This document shows, piece after piece, positions 1-10,131 of a DNA stretch of 10,938 nucleotides. Positions within the stretch are counted from its first letter, which is position 1; the number at the start of each line of letters is the position of its first letter. The DNA lies in NCBI GenBank assembly GCA_014904845.1, contig MU119976.1:1-10938 (forward strand). Direction: 5' to 3'. Both the position numbers and the translations under genes were made by a program. The notes beneath the pieces are model-generated. The model ran no database searches and had not been told where the DNA came from. It was given only the letters and a program-made list of their open reading frames with translations. This DNA is from Acephala macrosclerotiorum (Eukaryota; Ascomycota; Leotiomycetes; Helotiales; Mollisiaceae).

Positions 1-465
1 TATAAAATAATATAAAAATATTATTTAATTTAATTGAAAAATTAAAAATTATTTCGTATAATAATATTAATTTTATATTTATTAATTATTTATAAAAAAA
101 TTAAAATAAAATTATATAATTTTATAAATAAATATTATTAATTTATTATATAAATTTAATATTTTTAAATTTAATTTAATTTTTTATATTTTTATATAAT
201 TTAAAATTAATTTATAATAATATAATTAATATAATTAATATTAATAATTTAATTATTTTTAAAAAATTAATTAATTATTAATTATTATAAATTATAATTA
301 TAATCGTATTAATAAATTTTATAAATAAAATAAAAAATAATATAAATTTAATTAAAATTTTTAATTTTTTATATTGTTTAATTTTTATTTTTTTTATTTT
401 TTTATTATTAAATTTTTTTTTAAAATAAAAATATTTAATAAAATATTTAATTTTAATATAATAAT
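1..465. repeat. Left terminal direct repeat (LTR-like) of outer element A, copy 1
   Basis: This segment repeats at the right edge of the window: 31-90 aligns with about 10549-10608 with few mismatches, and 215-253 aligns with 10852-10890 with transitions (cg versus ta). Bases 215-253 are identical over 39 nt to 6854-6892, and 411-450 are identical over 40 nt to 7496-7535. The repeat therefore occurs at least three times, plus a more diverged fourth copy near 3330-4015. Its left end lies at or before base 1, because base 1 still aligns with 10518. Homology to 7548 stops near 463, which sets the inner boundary. It is shorter than the right copy because of small deletions (51 and 26 bp, see findings). 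No TG/CA ends are visible, so 'LTR' rests on geometry only. Confidence 0.7.
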
Positions 466-1109
466 TATAAACGTTTTAAATATTTAATATACGATTATTA
501 ATTATAAAAATAATTTTAATATTAATAATAAACGAATTTTATTATTATTTTTTATTAAATATTTTTTAAATTATTATATATTATTTTAAATAAAAACTAT
601 TTATTATATTTCGTTTTAAAAACGAATTTTTTTGTATTAATTATATCGTTTTTAAATTTGAATTTTATAATAAAATACAATTTAAATAATTATTATATAA
701 TATAATTAAAATCTTTTATTATAAAAAATTTATTAATTTTATAATAAAAATTAAAATAAAATAAAAAGCTTTTTTTTTTTATAAATATTTTAATTTTTTT
801 AATTATTATTTAAAATCGAATATAATAATATAAATTATATATATTAATAAACGAAATTTTAATTTAAAAAAATAAAATATAATATTAATTTTTTTTTAAA
901 AAATTTATTATAAATATAAAATAAAAACATTAATAAATATTTTTTAATTATTTAAAAATAAAATTTTAATTAATTTATAATTAATTAAAAAAATTTTTAT
1001 TAATAATAAAAAATATTATAAATATTTTTATTATTTTTCGAATTCGTTTTTTATATCGAATAATATACGATATTTGTTTTTAAAAATTTTTTTAATTAAA
1101 TTAAATGAA

Positions 1110-1181
1110 TTTAATTATTAAAAATAAAAAAAGTTTAATAAATTAATAAAATTAAAAAAGTTTAATTATTAAAAATAAAAA
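1110..1181. repeat. Short direct repeat, two 21-bp copies 51 bp apart
   Basis: Bases 1110-1130 and 1161-1181 are identical, and the segment between them carries related A-run/gttta motifs, so this may be a decayed tandem duplication of about 51 bp. It consists almost wholly of A and T, so slippage or chance cannot be excluded. No function is apparent. Confidence 0.45.
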
Positions 1182-2321
1182 TAAAAATTAAATAAATCGA
1201 TTTTATTATTAATATTTAAATTAAATTTTAATTTTTAAACGTAATTTTTTTATTATTATTTAAAAAAATTAAAAGTTTTTTAATAAAAAATCGTTTAATT
1301 AAAAAACGTTTTAATCGAATTTAATTAAAGAATTTTTACGTTAAAAGTTTAATTAATAGTTTATATAAAAACGATAAAACGAATTACTGATTATAAATTG
1401 AAAACGTAATTAAAAAACGAAAAATTATTAATTTTATATTATTAAATAAACGATTAATATTCGTATAAAAATAAAAAATTATTATAAAATAAAAAAATCA
1501 ATTAATTTAAATAAATTCGATTTTAAACGATTAAAAGTAAATAATAATAAAATAATTTTTTATTATTAATCGTTTTTTTTTACAATTTAAATCGAATAAA
1601 AATATTAAAATTAATAAATAAAATAAAATAACGAATTTCAATACGAATTTCAACGTTAAAAAAAAAATTAATAATTTGATCGAATTTATAAAATAATTTA
1701 TAAATTATTAAAATTTGTATTTATATTTATTTTTTAAAGTAAATTTATTTTAAAAAATACGTTTAATTTTTTTAATTAAAATCGTTTAAATAATACGATC
1801 GTTTAATTTTAAAATTTTATATAAAATATTTTTTTTTATATTTAATTAAAAAATTTTAAATAATTTTATTTCGATTTTTTTAATTTTTATTAAAATTATA
1901 ATAATAAATAATAAAATCGAAAGTTTTAATATAATTATAATTAGATTTTTTATTATATTACGTTTTAAATAGTAATATATTAATTACAAAATAATATAAT
2001 TAAAAATAAAAATAATACGTATATTTAATCGTTTTTAATCAAAAATTAAAATTAAAATTATTTTTTTTAAAAAAAAAATCACTTTTTTTTTAAATAATTT
2101 AATCGAATCATTTGAATAAATTATTTATTTTTAATAAATATAATGCGATAAATTTTTAATTGATTTCGTTTTTTTTAAAAACTTTATAAAATTTATTAAT
2201 TACGTATTTTTTTTATATTATTTTTTTATAATCGTTTAATTATTTAATTTTTATTTTAACGTTTAAAATAAATTTTAAAATAAATAAAATAATTCGTAAT
2301 TTTGTTTTTGAATTTAATAAT

Positions 2322-2326
2322 ATACG
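2322..2326 (+). repeat. Target-site duplication, left copy (atacg)
   Basis: The five bases directly before the 5' LTR read atacg, and the five directly after the 3' LTR (10182-10186) read ataca. They differ by one G/A transition, as RIP would cause. A 5-bp duplication is usual for Ty1/copia integration. The corresponding empty site in element A copy 2 is ataaa at 5987-5991. Confidence 0.75.
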
Positions 2327-2405
2327 TATTGAAAAGTATAATTAAATATATATTTAATTATAAAATATAAAAAGAATTAAAAACTTTTTATATGTATAAA
2401 AAAAT

Positions 2406-2415
2406 TATATAAAAA
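2406..2415 (+). promoter_or_regulatory. TATA-like box in the 5' LTR
   Basis: The bases read tatataaaaa, equivalent to tatataaaag at 10117-10126 in the better preserved 3' LTR. A TATA box about 60 bp before the LTR end is where an LTR promoter would place it. In DNA this AT-rich the match alone is weak; position and conservation in both LTRs are the support. It is not expected to be active. Confidence 0.4.
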
Positions 2416-2420
2416 ATTGA

Positions 2421-2445
2421 AAATACGTATTATAAATACGTATTT
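2421..2445. repeat. Inverted repeat (hairpin) inside the 5' LTR
   Basis: Ten-base arms, aaatacgtat (2421-2430) and its exact reverse complement (2436-2445), flank a 5-base spacer. The same structure stands in the 3' LTR at 10132-10156 with arms aaatacgtgt/acacgtattt. One pair differs between the two LTRs, yet pairing is perfect in both copies. Confidence 0.75.
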
Positions 2446-2470
2446 CGAGTTTAAATTTATTTTTTTAATA

Positions 2471-3330
2471 TTTTTATATAAATAAAACTTTTATAATATT
2501 TAAATATAAAAAGTAAAAATAAATTTTTATATATTATAAAAAAATTAATTACGTTTTTAATAAATTATAATTAAAATTTAATAAAAAAACGATTTATAAA
2601 AAAATAATAAATATAAAAAATAAATATTTTAATTTATAATTAAAAAAATAAAAAAAAATAAAAAGTATATAAATAATTTATAAACAAATAAAAACGAAAA
2701 AAATTGTATTTAAATAAAAATCTTTTTAATTAATATTTAAATAAACTATTAAAATTATATTTTTTTTTTAAATAAAAAAATTTATTTAATTTTTATAAAT
2801 TTTTGAAATACGTTGAATTTATTTTGAAATAAAAATTTAATTAAATTATTTATAATTTGCTTTTAAATAAAAATATATTATAAATCGATACGATTTTTGA
2901 CGATTTTTTTACGAACGAAATAATAATAAATTTTAATATATTTAATTCGATCGTAAAATTAATCGTTTTTAATTAAAGTAATAATATTTTAATTATTTTT
3001 ATAAATAATTATTACTTTTTAATTAAAATTAAAATTTTTATTAATTTATTAAAAAAATTTTAGTAATTAAATAATCTTTTTAATAGCGTTAATTTATTCG
3101 ATGTATTTGATTTTATAAAAAAAAAAAAACCGTAAATTAATACTTTAAAAATCAAAAAATAGTAATAAAATCGAGATTAAAAACGTAATTAGAAATTAAT
3201 CGTTAAATATCGAGATTTTTCGTTTAATTTAAATTCGTAAAATCGTTTAATAATTAAAAAAACTCGTAAAATATTAAATTTATATATAAAGTATATTTAA
3301 CGTATTTAAAAATCCGTTTAACGATCGTTA
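2471..3330 (+). pseudogene. Left remnant of the retrotransposon interior (gag/pol region position)
   Basis: This stretch lies between the 5' LTR and the start of nested element A copy 2, where the primer-binding site and the start of gag would be expected. All frames are filled with TAA/TAG/TGA stops and no gag, zinc-knuckle or protease motif can be recognised. It holds an inverted repeat at 2967-3028 and CpG-rich patches (2885-2960, 3175-3330). The right limit is approximate, set by where similarity to 10518-10560 begins. Assignment to the copia element rests on position only. Confidence 0.5.
2967..3028. repeat. Imperfect inverted repeat
   Basis: The arm at 2967-2985 (ttttaattaaagtaataat) pairs with 3007-3028, which carries two extra T's; the loop is about 21 bases. 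The arms include a non-AT position (g at 2979, c at 3014), so they are better than pure AT noise. No function is assigned. Confidence 0.5.
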
Positions 3331-4015
3331 TATAAGTTTTAATAAAATTCGAAAAAAATTAAAAAATAATAAAAATAATAAAAATTAAATCGAATCGTAT
3401 ATTAAATATAATATATGTAAAAAAATTAATAATTAATTAATATTTGTTTTAGAATTTTAATTTAATTTCGTAATCGTTTTTCGCGAATATAAATCGATTC
3501 GAGATTTTTATAAATATTTTAATACTATTATAATTTTATATTTAATAGTTTTTAAAAACTTTTTAAAAATATACGATTTAAAAAAGTCGTAAAATTCGAC
3601 GTAAACGGTTTTAAATAATTTTTATATTAAAATAAAAATAACAATTATTAAAATCGAATATTTTAAATTGTTTATTAAAATTAATTTTAAAAGTATCGAT
3701 ATTTAATTTAAAAATTTTAATAATAAAAAGATCGTTTATATAAATGATAATAATTAAATCGTTTTTATAAAAAACGAAAAAATTTATATTTAATATTTTA
3801 AATTTAAATTTTTTTAAAAATGCGACGAAAGTATTATATTATACGTAAAATAATTATTTTAAACTATAAAAAGTTTTTTAAAGTTTAATAATATTAATAA
3901 TATTATATTTCGTAAATAGTTTAATTTAAATATTAATATTAATTTTTTTATAAAAAAATATTATTTTTATATTTATTTATTTAAATTTTTAATTAAAAAC
4001 AATAATTATAATAAA
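3330..4015. repeat. Left terminal repeat of element A copy 2 (diverged)
   Basis: The start resembles the right-edge repeat: tcgaaaaaaattaaaaa near 3348 against tcgaaaaattaaaaa near 10552. The rare acggttttaa at about 3605 matches 10768, and the stretch near 3748-3790 matches 10877-10925. Bases 3943-4017 align with 406-470 of the left terminal repeat. Spacing to the 5991 landmark (about 2230 bp) matches the spacing 253 to 2326 in copy 1 (about 2070 bp). Each match is weak, and the shared order is the argument. Confidence 0.45.
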
Positions 4016-5170
4016 AATAATTTGATAGTTTATAAATTTAATTACAAAAACAAATATTTTATAAAAATTAATTTTTTATTATTATTTAAAATTATAAATT
4101 ATTTAATAAATTTTATATACTTTTTTTTTAATTTTAAAAATTTATTTACTCGTAAAAATTTTTTAGTATTTACGTTTTATTTTTAATTAAAAAATTATAT
4201 TCGTTTTTAATAGTTTTTTTTTATTATAATTAAATTAAAATTTTTATAATTTATTTTAAAATTTAAAATTTATATAATTTATAAAAGTTTAATTTATTAA
4301 AAAAAATAAAAATAAAAAATTCGTTAAAAATAAAAATATATATAAAAATAAAAAATAAATTAAAAAATTTTTAATAAAAATAATAATAAAAAAAAAATTA
4401 ATATATTTTGTATTTAATAATTTGAAAATTATAATTTTAAAAAAAAGAATTTTTAAATAAAAAAATAAATATTAAATTTAATCGATATTTTCGAAATTTT
4501 TATTATCGTTTTATTATAAAATATATTTAAAATTAGAATTTTATAAAATAAATAAAATAGTATTAAATAAATTTTTGAAATTGTTTTTTAAATAGTTTAT
4601 TAATTCGTTTTAAAAAAAGTTTTTAAAAGTTTAAAAATTTTAAATGATTTTTTAAAAGTTTATATTATAAATATTTTTTCATTTAATATTTTTAATATTT
4701 AAATCGTATTTATATTTTTAAATGTATTAATATTTAATCGTTTAATAAAAATTTGAATTTTTCGATAATAATTCGTTTAATTAAAAAATTTTAAAATTAA
4801 AATCGACGATTAATTTTTATTGAAAATTAAAAATTAAAATAATAACGAATTTTTAATCGTTTAAAATTTAAAAAAAAGTAATCGAATTTTTTATTTAATA
4901 TTTAAAATATTCGAAAACGATTTTTAAAATAATAAAATTTAATAAAACGAAATTTAAAGTATTAACGTTTAAAAAATTGAAATTAAAAAAATCGAAATTT
5001 AAAAAATTAATATTTTAACGAGTACGATTCGAAAAAAACTATCGAAGTATTATTAGAATTTATTATATATTTAAAGAAAAATAAATAGTGAGCAATTATT
5101 AATTTAAATAACAATTTTTAATTAAAACGTTCGTTTTTAAATCGAGATTAATTATAAAATTATTAAACGA

Positions 5171-5206
5171 TTAAAAATTAAATAATTAAAAATTAAATAA
5201 TTAAAA
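5171..5206. repeat. Tandem repeat, 15-bp unit, about 2.4 copies
   Basis: Bases 5171-5185 and 5186-5200 are identical copies of ttaaaaattaaataa, followed by the first bases of a third copy. It is probably a slippage product and is not seen at the matching place in copy 1. Confidence 0.7.
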
Positions 5207-5986
5207 TTTTAAATAAATCAAATTAATATTATATTTTTTATAAAAAAGTTTTTTATTATAACGCGTTTTTTTTTAAATTTTGATTTTAAAAAAAAAATTA
5301 AAATAAAAATCGATTTAATATATTTAAAAACATAAACGATTTTAAATTTAATAAAATTAAAAAAAAAAATCTCGATTCGATTTATTTTTAAAGTCTTTAA
5401 AATTAAATTATTATTATATTATTCGTTTAATAATTTATAAAATAATATTACAATAAATATAATTATTTAATTTTAAAATTTGATAAATATTATTTTTTTC
5501 GTATTTAATGAAAATATTTTAATTAATTTTATTATAAACAAATTTAATGGATTTTCTTAAATTATTATAATAAATAATAAATTTAAAATAATAAATATAA
5601 TTAATATATAATTTTTAATCGTTTTATATTTCGAAAAAAAAAATTTTAATTTTGAAATAAAAACTTTTTATATAAAAATAATTAATATATTTAACGATTT
5701 TTAATTAATATTTCAAATCGATATTAATATATTTAAAAATAAAAACGATTTTATAATAAATTATTTAATTAAAACGTTTAACGAATTCGTTTATTTAAAA
5801 ATTATAAAATTTTATTAATTTTTAATTAATATTTTTCTCGTAATTTTTTTTATATAATTTTTTAAAAATATATTCACTATTATTATTATTTCAAAAGTGT
5901 TTAATTATTTAGTTTAAATTCGAACGTTTATAATATTTTTTAAAATAAATAAAATAATTTACAATTTCGTTTTTAAATTTAATAAT

Positions 5987-5991
5987 ATAAA
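5987..5991 (+). other. Empty-site equivalent of the retrotransposon target
   Basis: Bases 5899-5991 align gap-free with 2234-2326 (offset 3665). The next bases, 5992-6020, align with 10187-10215 on the far side of the retrotransposon. Copy 2 therefore shows element A before insertion. The site reads ataaa against atacg/ataca in copy 1. Confidence 0.65.
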
Positions 5992-6939
5992 CTCAAACTA
6001 TTTTAAATTTATTATATTTAAAAATAATTAAATATCGATTATTATTATAATTTTTAATTAATATTAAATCGATAATATTTAAATAAATAAAATTTATTTT
6101 AAATTTTTTAATTTTAATAAAATAATTATAAATTTTTTTTTTTAATTAAAATATAAATTTTATAAATATAAAAATTAAAATAATATTTTTTAATAAAATT
6201 AATATTATTATATATAATAAATAGTTTTTTAACGTTTTATATTTTTAAATATTTAAATTGATTATATTATTAAATAATATTTTAATTAATAATATAAATT
6301 TAAAATATAATTAATTTTTTGAAAAAAAGTTTAAAAATAATTAAAATAATAATAAGAAAAAAAATTGAAATTAAAAAAAAATTTAAAATAAACGAATAAA
6401 ATATTTAAAAAATAAAATAAAAATAAAAACAAATAAAAAAACTCATTTATTAAAAAAATTAATAATTTAATTATATAATCGAAAAAAGAATAATCGATTT
6501 AATAGTATTAATAAATTTTATAATAAATTATTTTATTTAATCGAAAAATTAAAAATCGTATTTCGTTATTATATTAATTTTAATATTTTTAACGATTTAA
6601 AATATTAAATTTTAAAATATTATAAATTTAATATTACGTTTAAATAATTGAAATATTAAAATAAAATTAAAAAAATTTATCGTAAAATAAAACTTAATAT
6701 TACTAAATCGTATATAAATTTTTTTATCGTTTTTATTAAAAATAAAAATATTAATAATTTTAATATTTTCGAATTTAATACTATTATTAATATCGTTGTA
6801 AATATTATAATTTTTGCGCATAAAATTATTTGAAATAAAATTAAAAAAAGTATTAATAATATAATTAATATAATTAATATTAATAATTTAATCGTTTTAT
6901 AAAATTTGAAACAAATTAAAAAAAATAGTTTTTTTAAAA

Positions 6940-6959
6940 TAATAATAATATTATTATTA
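6940..6959. repeat. Perfect 20-bp AT palindrome
   Basis: Bases 6940-6959 equal their own reverse complement, built from taa/tta triplets. It sits at the start of the extra segment of this terminal repeat. Such AT palindromes are common by chance here, and no role is inferred. Confidence 0.5.
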
Positions 6960-7313
6960 AAAACTTAATTATTAATAATTATATATAAAATAATATTTAA
7001 ATTATTATTAAAATAATTAAAATCGATTTAATTATAATTTCGACGATTTTAATATTTAATACGTTTATATTAAATTATACGATTTTTTTAATTATAAAAA
7101 GTATTATACGTAATATAATTAATAAATTTAAAAATAAACAAAATAAAAATTATAATTAAAATAAAACTATTTAAAGTTTATAAAAATAAAATTAAATTTT
7201 AAACAAGTTTTTTAATTTATCAAAAAATAATAATATTAAATAATTAAAAAAAAAATTATTTAAAATTTATAAAAAAAATATTAAATTTTAAATTTTAAAT
7301 TCAAATTATTTAA

Positions 7314-7353
7314 AAATTTTAAAAAAAAAAATTTAAATTTTTTTTTAAAATTT
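7314..7353. repeat. Hairpin with 16-bp perfect arms
   Basis: Bases 7314-7329 are the exact reverse complement of 7338-7353, with an 8-base loop. The arms are only A and T, with long homopolymer runs. It would form a stable cruciform-like structure, but it may be chance in this composition. Confidence 0.55.
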
Positions 7354-7548
7354 ATACTAATAATTATATATATAATTATAATAATATCAACGTTTTAATC
7401 GTTTTTTTAAAACGATATAAAAATAAAAATTTTAATTTTTTTAAAAAAAATTTTAAAATCGTTTTATTTTTTACGTTTATAATTTTTTTTTATTGAATTT
7501 TTTTTTAAAATAAAAATATTTAATAAAATATTTAAATTTAATATAGTA

Positions 7549-10037
7549 AAGTTTTTTATAATAAATATAAAAATCGATAATATTAAAATTAAATTAATTA
7601 TATATTAAAAAAATAATATTAATAAATATAAAAAAAAAGTTTTAATGTTTTTTTTTATTATATATTTTTTAAACGATTTTATTGAATATAATAATTAAAT
7701 AATTTTAAATTTTAATAAGAATTAAAAATTAAATTAAAATAATAATAAAAATTTCGTAAATAAAATCGAGATTTTAAAAAAATCGTAAAATTAATTAAAT
7801 TTAAAAAAATATTATAATTAAATAAAAATCTCGTAATTCGTTATTAATTTAAAAAAAAATTAATTAAAAAAATCGAAAATATTATTATATTTTATAAAAT
7901 ATAAATTATAAAATCGAATTATAAGTTTTATAAATTTTTTAAAATTAATTTTATAATTAGTTTAAAATATATTTAATATTAAAAAAATTTATTTAAAATT
8001 TTTAATTTTTTAATAATTATTATATTCGTATTTATTTTAAATAATTATATACGTTCGAATTTACTTTTTGTTTTATATTAAAATAATTTTATTATATACG
8101 ATTTTTTTTATTTTTTATTTAGTTTTTTTAATATTAAAATCGATTGTTTATTTTACGATAATAAAAAATTGTAAAAATATTAATAATAATAAATTATGAA
8201 ATTCGTATATTGATATAATTATATTTAAATATTCGTTTATTATAAAGTATTTTTTTAAATAATAAAAAAAAATTTATTAATTAAATTTATTATTTTTAAA
8301 GATTAAAATAAAAATAAAAAAAATATTTTTTAAAAATTTAATTTCGTTAAATATTATAAATCGTCGAATAAAATAATTATAATATTTTTTAAAGTAAAAA
8401 TAAATTTTAAAAAAAATTAAAAGCGTTTTTTACGACGAAATTTAAATTAAATTAAAAAATATAATTAAAAAAATAAAAATAAATATTTTAAAAAAAGAAA
8501 TTCGAAAAAAAAAAACTTATAAAAAAATAAAAAGTTGTAAAAAAAAAAAAGAATTTTAAAAAAAACTATATTAGTATTAAATTCGAAATTATTCGTATAA
8601 TAATACGAGTAAAATTTTTACGAGTTTTAATTAAAAGTTGTTAAAAAAGATTATTATATAATTTCGAGTTAATCGATTAAATAATAAAAAATAAAAATTG
8701 AAAATAGAAATTAAATTTTTAAATTAAATTTTTAAATCGATTTATAATTCGAAATAAAAACGAAAATAATAAATTAAAAAAAAATTCAATAAAAAAATTA
8801 ATAATCGAATTAAATATAAAAATAAAAATTATAAAAAAAAAAAAAAATAGAATTAAAATTTAAATTTTTTAAAAAAATTAAAATATAAATTCGAATAAAT
8901 TAATAAAATTTATAAAAAAATAGTAATTCTTTTAAAAATTTGCGTTTATAAATAAAATTTTCGAATTATAAAATTTTAAATTAAATAAAAAATAATTCGA
9001 ATTAAACTTTTTAAAAAACGTAAAAAAAGAGTTTTTAAATATACTTTAAATATAATAAAACTATTAATTAAAATTGCGTTATATAAAACGATAATAAAAA
9101 AAAGATTTTTCGAGTTTAAAAAAATTTATTTAATAAAAATAAAATAAATAAAAATTTTTATACAATTTTTTATTAATTTTATATATTATTTTTTATTTTA
9201 ATTTCTTTTATTTTAATTATTTATTTTCGTTTTATAGCGTAAATATTAATTTTTAATTATAATAATTATTATTATAAAATTTTCGTAAATTATTAAAATA
9301 TTAATAAATAAAGTTTTTATATTATGAGTATAATTAAATTGCGATTATTAAAACGTAAATTATTACGACTAATAAAAATATTTGTAGTATAAAAATTACT
9401 TGAAATAAAAATATTATTTTCGATTTGTAATATTTAATTAAAAATTAAAAAATTTATAAAAGTGCAATTAAAATAATAAATTTGTTTATTAGTATTAATA
9501 TATAATTGATAATTAATTTAATAAATAATTATTTATTTATATAGTGTATTAAAACCGTAGATTTAAAATTTTGAACGTAAGATTTTTTTTAAATAAAAAA
9601 CTAAAAAATGATTTAATATTTTAAATACGAAAAAAAACGACGAAAAAATATAAAAAAATTAAAAAAACGAATTTTTTATAGAAAAATAAATAATTAGTTT
9701 CGTTTTGAATATATTAAATATAATAATTTTAATTTTAGTAAAAGTAATAAATTCGAAATAAAATAAAATAAACGATTTTATATTAAAATATTAAAAAAAG
9801 TTTTTATTAAAGAAAATAAAATTTTATATTAAAAAAGTAATAATCGTTTAATTTTTAAAAGATTTATTTTTGATAATGTTTATAAAATATAAGAATTAAG
9901 ATTATTTTTGAAATATTAATTTAAATATATTTTTTATAAATAAAGAGAATTTAATTAAATAAATCGATAAAATTTTGATAAGTAAATAAAATAGTTTATT
10001 TGATTAGATTTGAGTGCGAAACTTTGAGCTTATAATT
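7549..10037 (+). pseudogene. Right remnant of the retrotransposon interior (pol region position)
   Basis: By position this should be the pol end (reverse transcriptase and RNase H) of the copia-like element, between nested copy 2 and the 3' LTR. Stops fill every frame and no catalytic motif survives visibly. The last 17 codons, 9982-10032 on the + strand, are open and end in TAA at 10033-10035, two bases before the LTR. Read literally the frame ends ...LIRFECETLSL, with two stops (TGA, TAA) just upstream at 9976-9981 that could be mutated CGA/CAA codons. This is compatible with a pol C-terminus but proves nothing. From 9841 onward G is frequent and C rare on the + strand, unlike the rest of the window. 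No polypurine tract is obvious next to the LTR. Confidence 0.5.
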
Positions 10038-10116
10038 TGTTGAAAAATATAATTGAGTATATATTTAATTATAGAGTATAAAAAAAGTTAAAAGCTTTTT
10101 ATATGAATAGAGAGAT

Positions 10117-10126
10117 TATATAAAAG
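10117..10126 (+). promoter_or_regulatory. TATA-like box in the 3' LTR
   Basis: tatataaaag occurs about 55 bases before the LTR end and is mirrored at 2406-2415 in the 5' LTR. It is consistent with an LTR promoter core; activity is not implied. Confidence 0.4.
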
Positions 10127-10131
10127 ACTAG

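Larger units (their letters stand above)
466..2326. mobile_element. Internal part of element A copy 1, left of the retrotransposon insertion
   Basis: No readable gene is present; stops occur every few codons in every frame. The segment is colinear with the interior of copy 2. Around 533-585 it aligns with 4067-4120. At 1209-1245 it aligns with 4692-4728. A 16-nt run at 1291-1306 equals 4773-4788, at the same offset of about 3482. From about 2010 to 2326 it aligns with about 5670-5991, and 2234-2326 runs gap-free at offset 3665. Individual short matches would not be significant in such AT-rich DNA; the constant offset is the evidence. Together with 10187-~10517 the interior is only about 2.2 kb, short for an autonomous LTR retrotransposon, so a non-autonomous or internally deleted element is likely. 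The product is unknown. Confidence 0.6.
2327..2470 (+). repeat. 5' LTR of the copia-like element (144 bp)
   Basis: It aligns without gaps to 10038-10181 at offset 7711. By hand count there are about 25 mismatches, all but one of them transitions, and about 21 of these have the G or C in the 3' LTR. This copy has therefore suffered more C-to-T and G-to-A change on both strands. A TATA-like box lies at 2406-2415 and a hairpin at 2421-2445. What follows at 2471 shows no recognisable tRNA-complementary primer-binding site. Confidence 0.85.
4016..6509. mobile_element. Internal region of element A copy 2
   Basis: It is colinear with 466-2326 plus 10187-10517 of copy 1. No open frame or protein motif can be recognised in any frame; codons are broken throughout by TAA and TAG. 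It contains a 15-bp tandem repeat (5171-5206) and the retrotransposon-free site (5987-5991). About 30 bases near 5866-5896 have no partner in copy 1, and indels of tens of bases separate the copies elsewhere. I cannot tell whether element A ever encoded a protein. Confidence 0.5.
6930..7440. other. Extra segment in one copy of the terminal repeat (possible further insertion)
   Basis: This interval has no clear counterpart in the other three copies of the element A terminal repeat. It holds a cluster of AT-only runs, the 20-bp palindrome at its left edge and a 16-bp-arm hairpin at 7314-7353. It could be a small inserted element (MITE-sized), or sequence lost from the other copies. No terminal inverted repeats or target duplication could be fixed by eye, so its limits are approximate. 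Confidence 0.35.
3330..7548. mobile_element. Element A copy 2, nested inside the copia-like retrotransposon
   Basis: This is a second, roughly full-length copy of the element that surrounds the retrotransposon. Its order of homologous blocks matches copy 1: ~3330-4015 to the left terminal repeat, 4067-5991 to 533-2326, 5992-6160 to 10187-10320, 6241-6305 to ~10388-10456, and ~6510-7548 to the terminal repeats. It is intact where copy 1 carries the retrotransposon, with 5987-5991 followed directly by sequence matching 10187 onward. It is about 4.2 kb, including about 430 extra bases in its right terminal repeat. End positions are uncertain by tens of bases and its own target-site duplication was not found. 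A segmental duplication is a less likely alternative to transposition. Confidence 0.6.
6510..7548. repeat. Right terminal repeat of element A copy 2, with an extra segment
   Basis: The left part aligns with 10518-10640 (shared tcgaaaaattaaaaat near 6541). Bases 6854-6892 are identical over 39 nt to 215-253, and 7496-7535 are identical over 40 nt to 411-450. Homology ends at about 7548, which marks the element end. Between the two exact blocks there are about 600 bp here against about 155 bp in copy 1 and about 185 bp in the left terminal repeat of copy 2. This copy thus carries roughly 430 extra bases. A 69-codon minus-strand open frame at 6612-6821 falls inside this repeat and is not considered a gene. 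Confidence 0.6.

Noticed and set aside
5171..5206. CRISPR-like or satellite array
   Set aside because: It has only about 2.4 copies of a 15-bp AT-only unit, with no spacers and no extension into an array.
6612..6821. A 69-codon open frame on the minus strand (ATG at 6821)
   Set aside because: It lies inside a terminal repeat of element A. It is almost only Asn, Ile, Lys, Phe and Tyr, as expected from random AT-rich DNA with few stops. It has no motif and is not open in the other repeat copies. Composition explains it.
7490..7545. T-run/A-run structures as transcription terminators or replication origins (ARS)
   Set aside because: Poly-A and poly-T runs occur everywhere in this composition, and nothing distinguishes these from background or links them to a gene.
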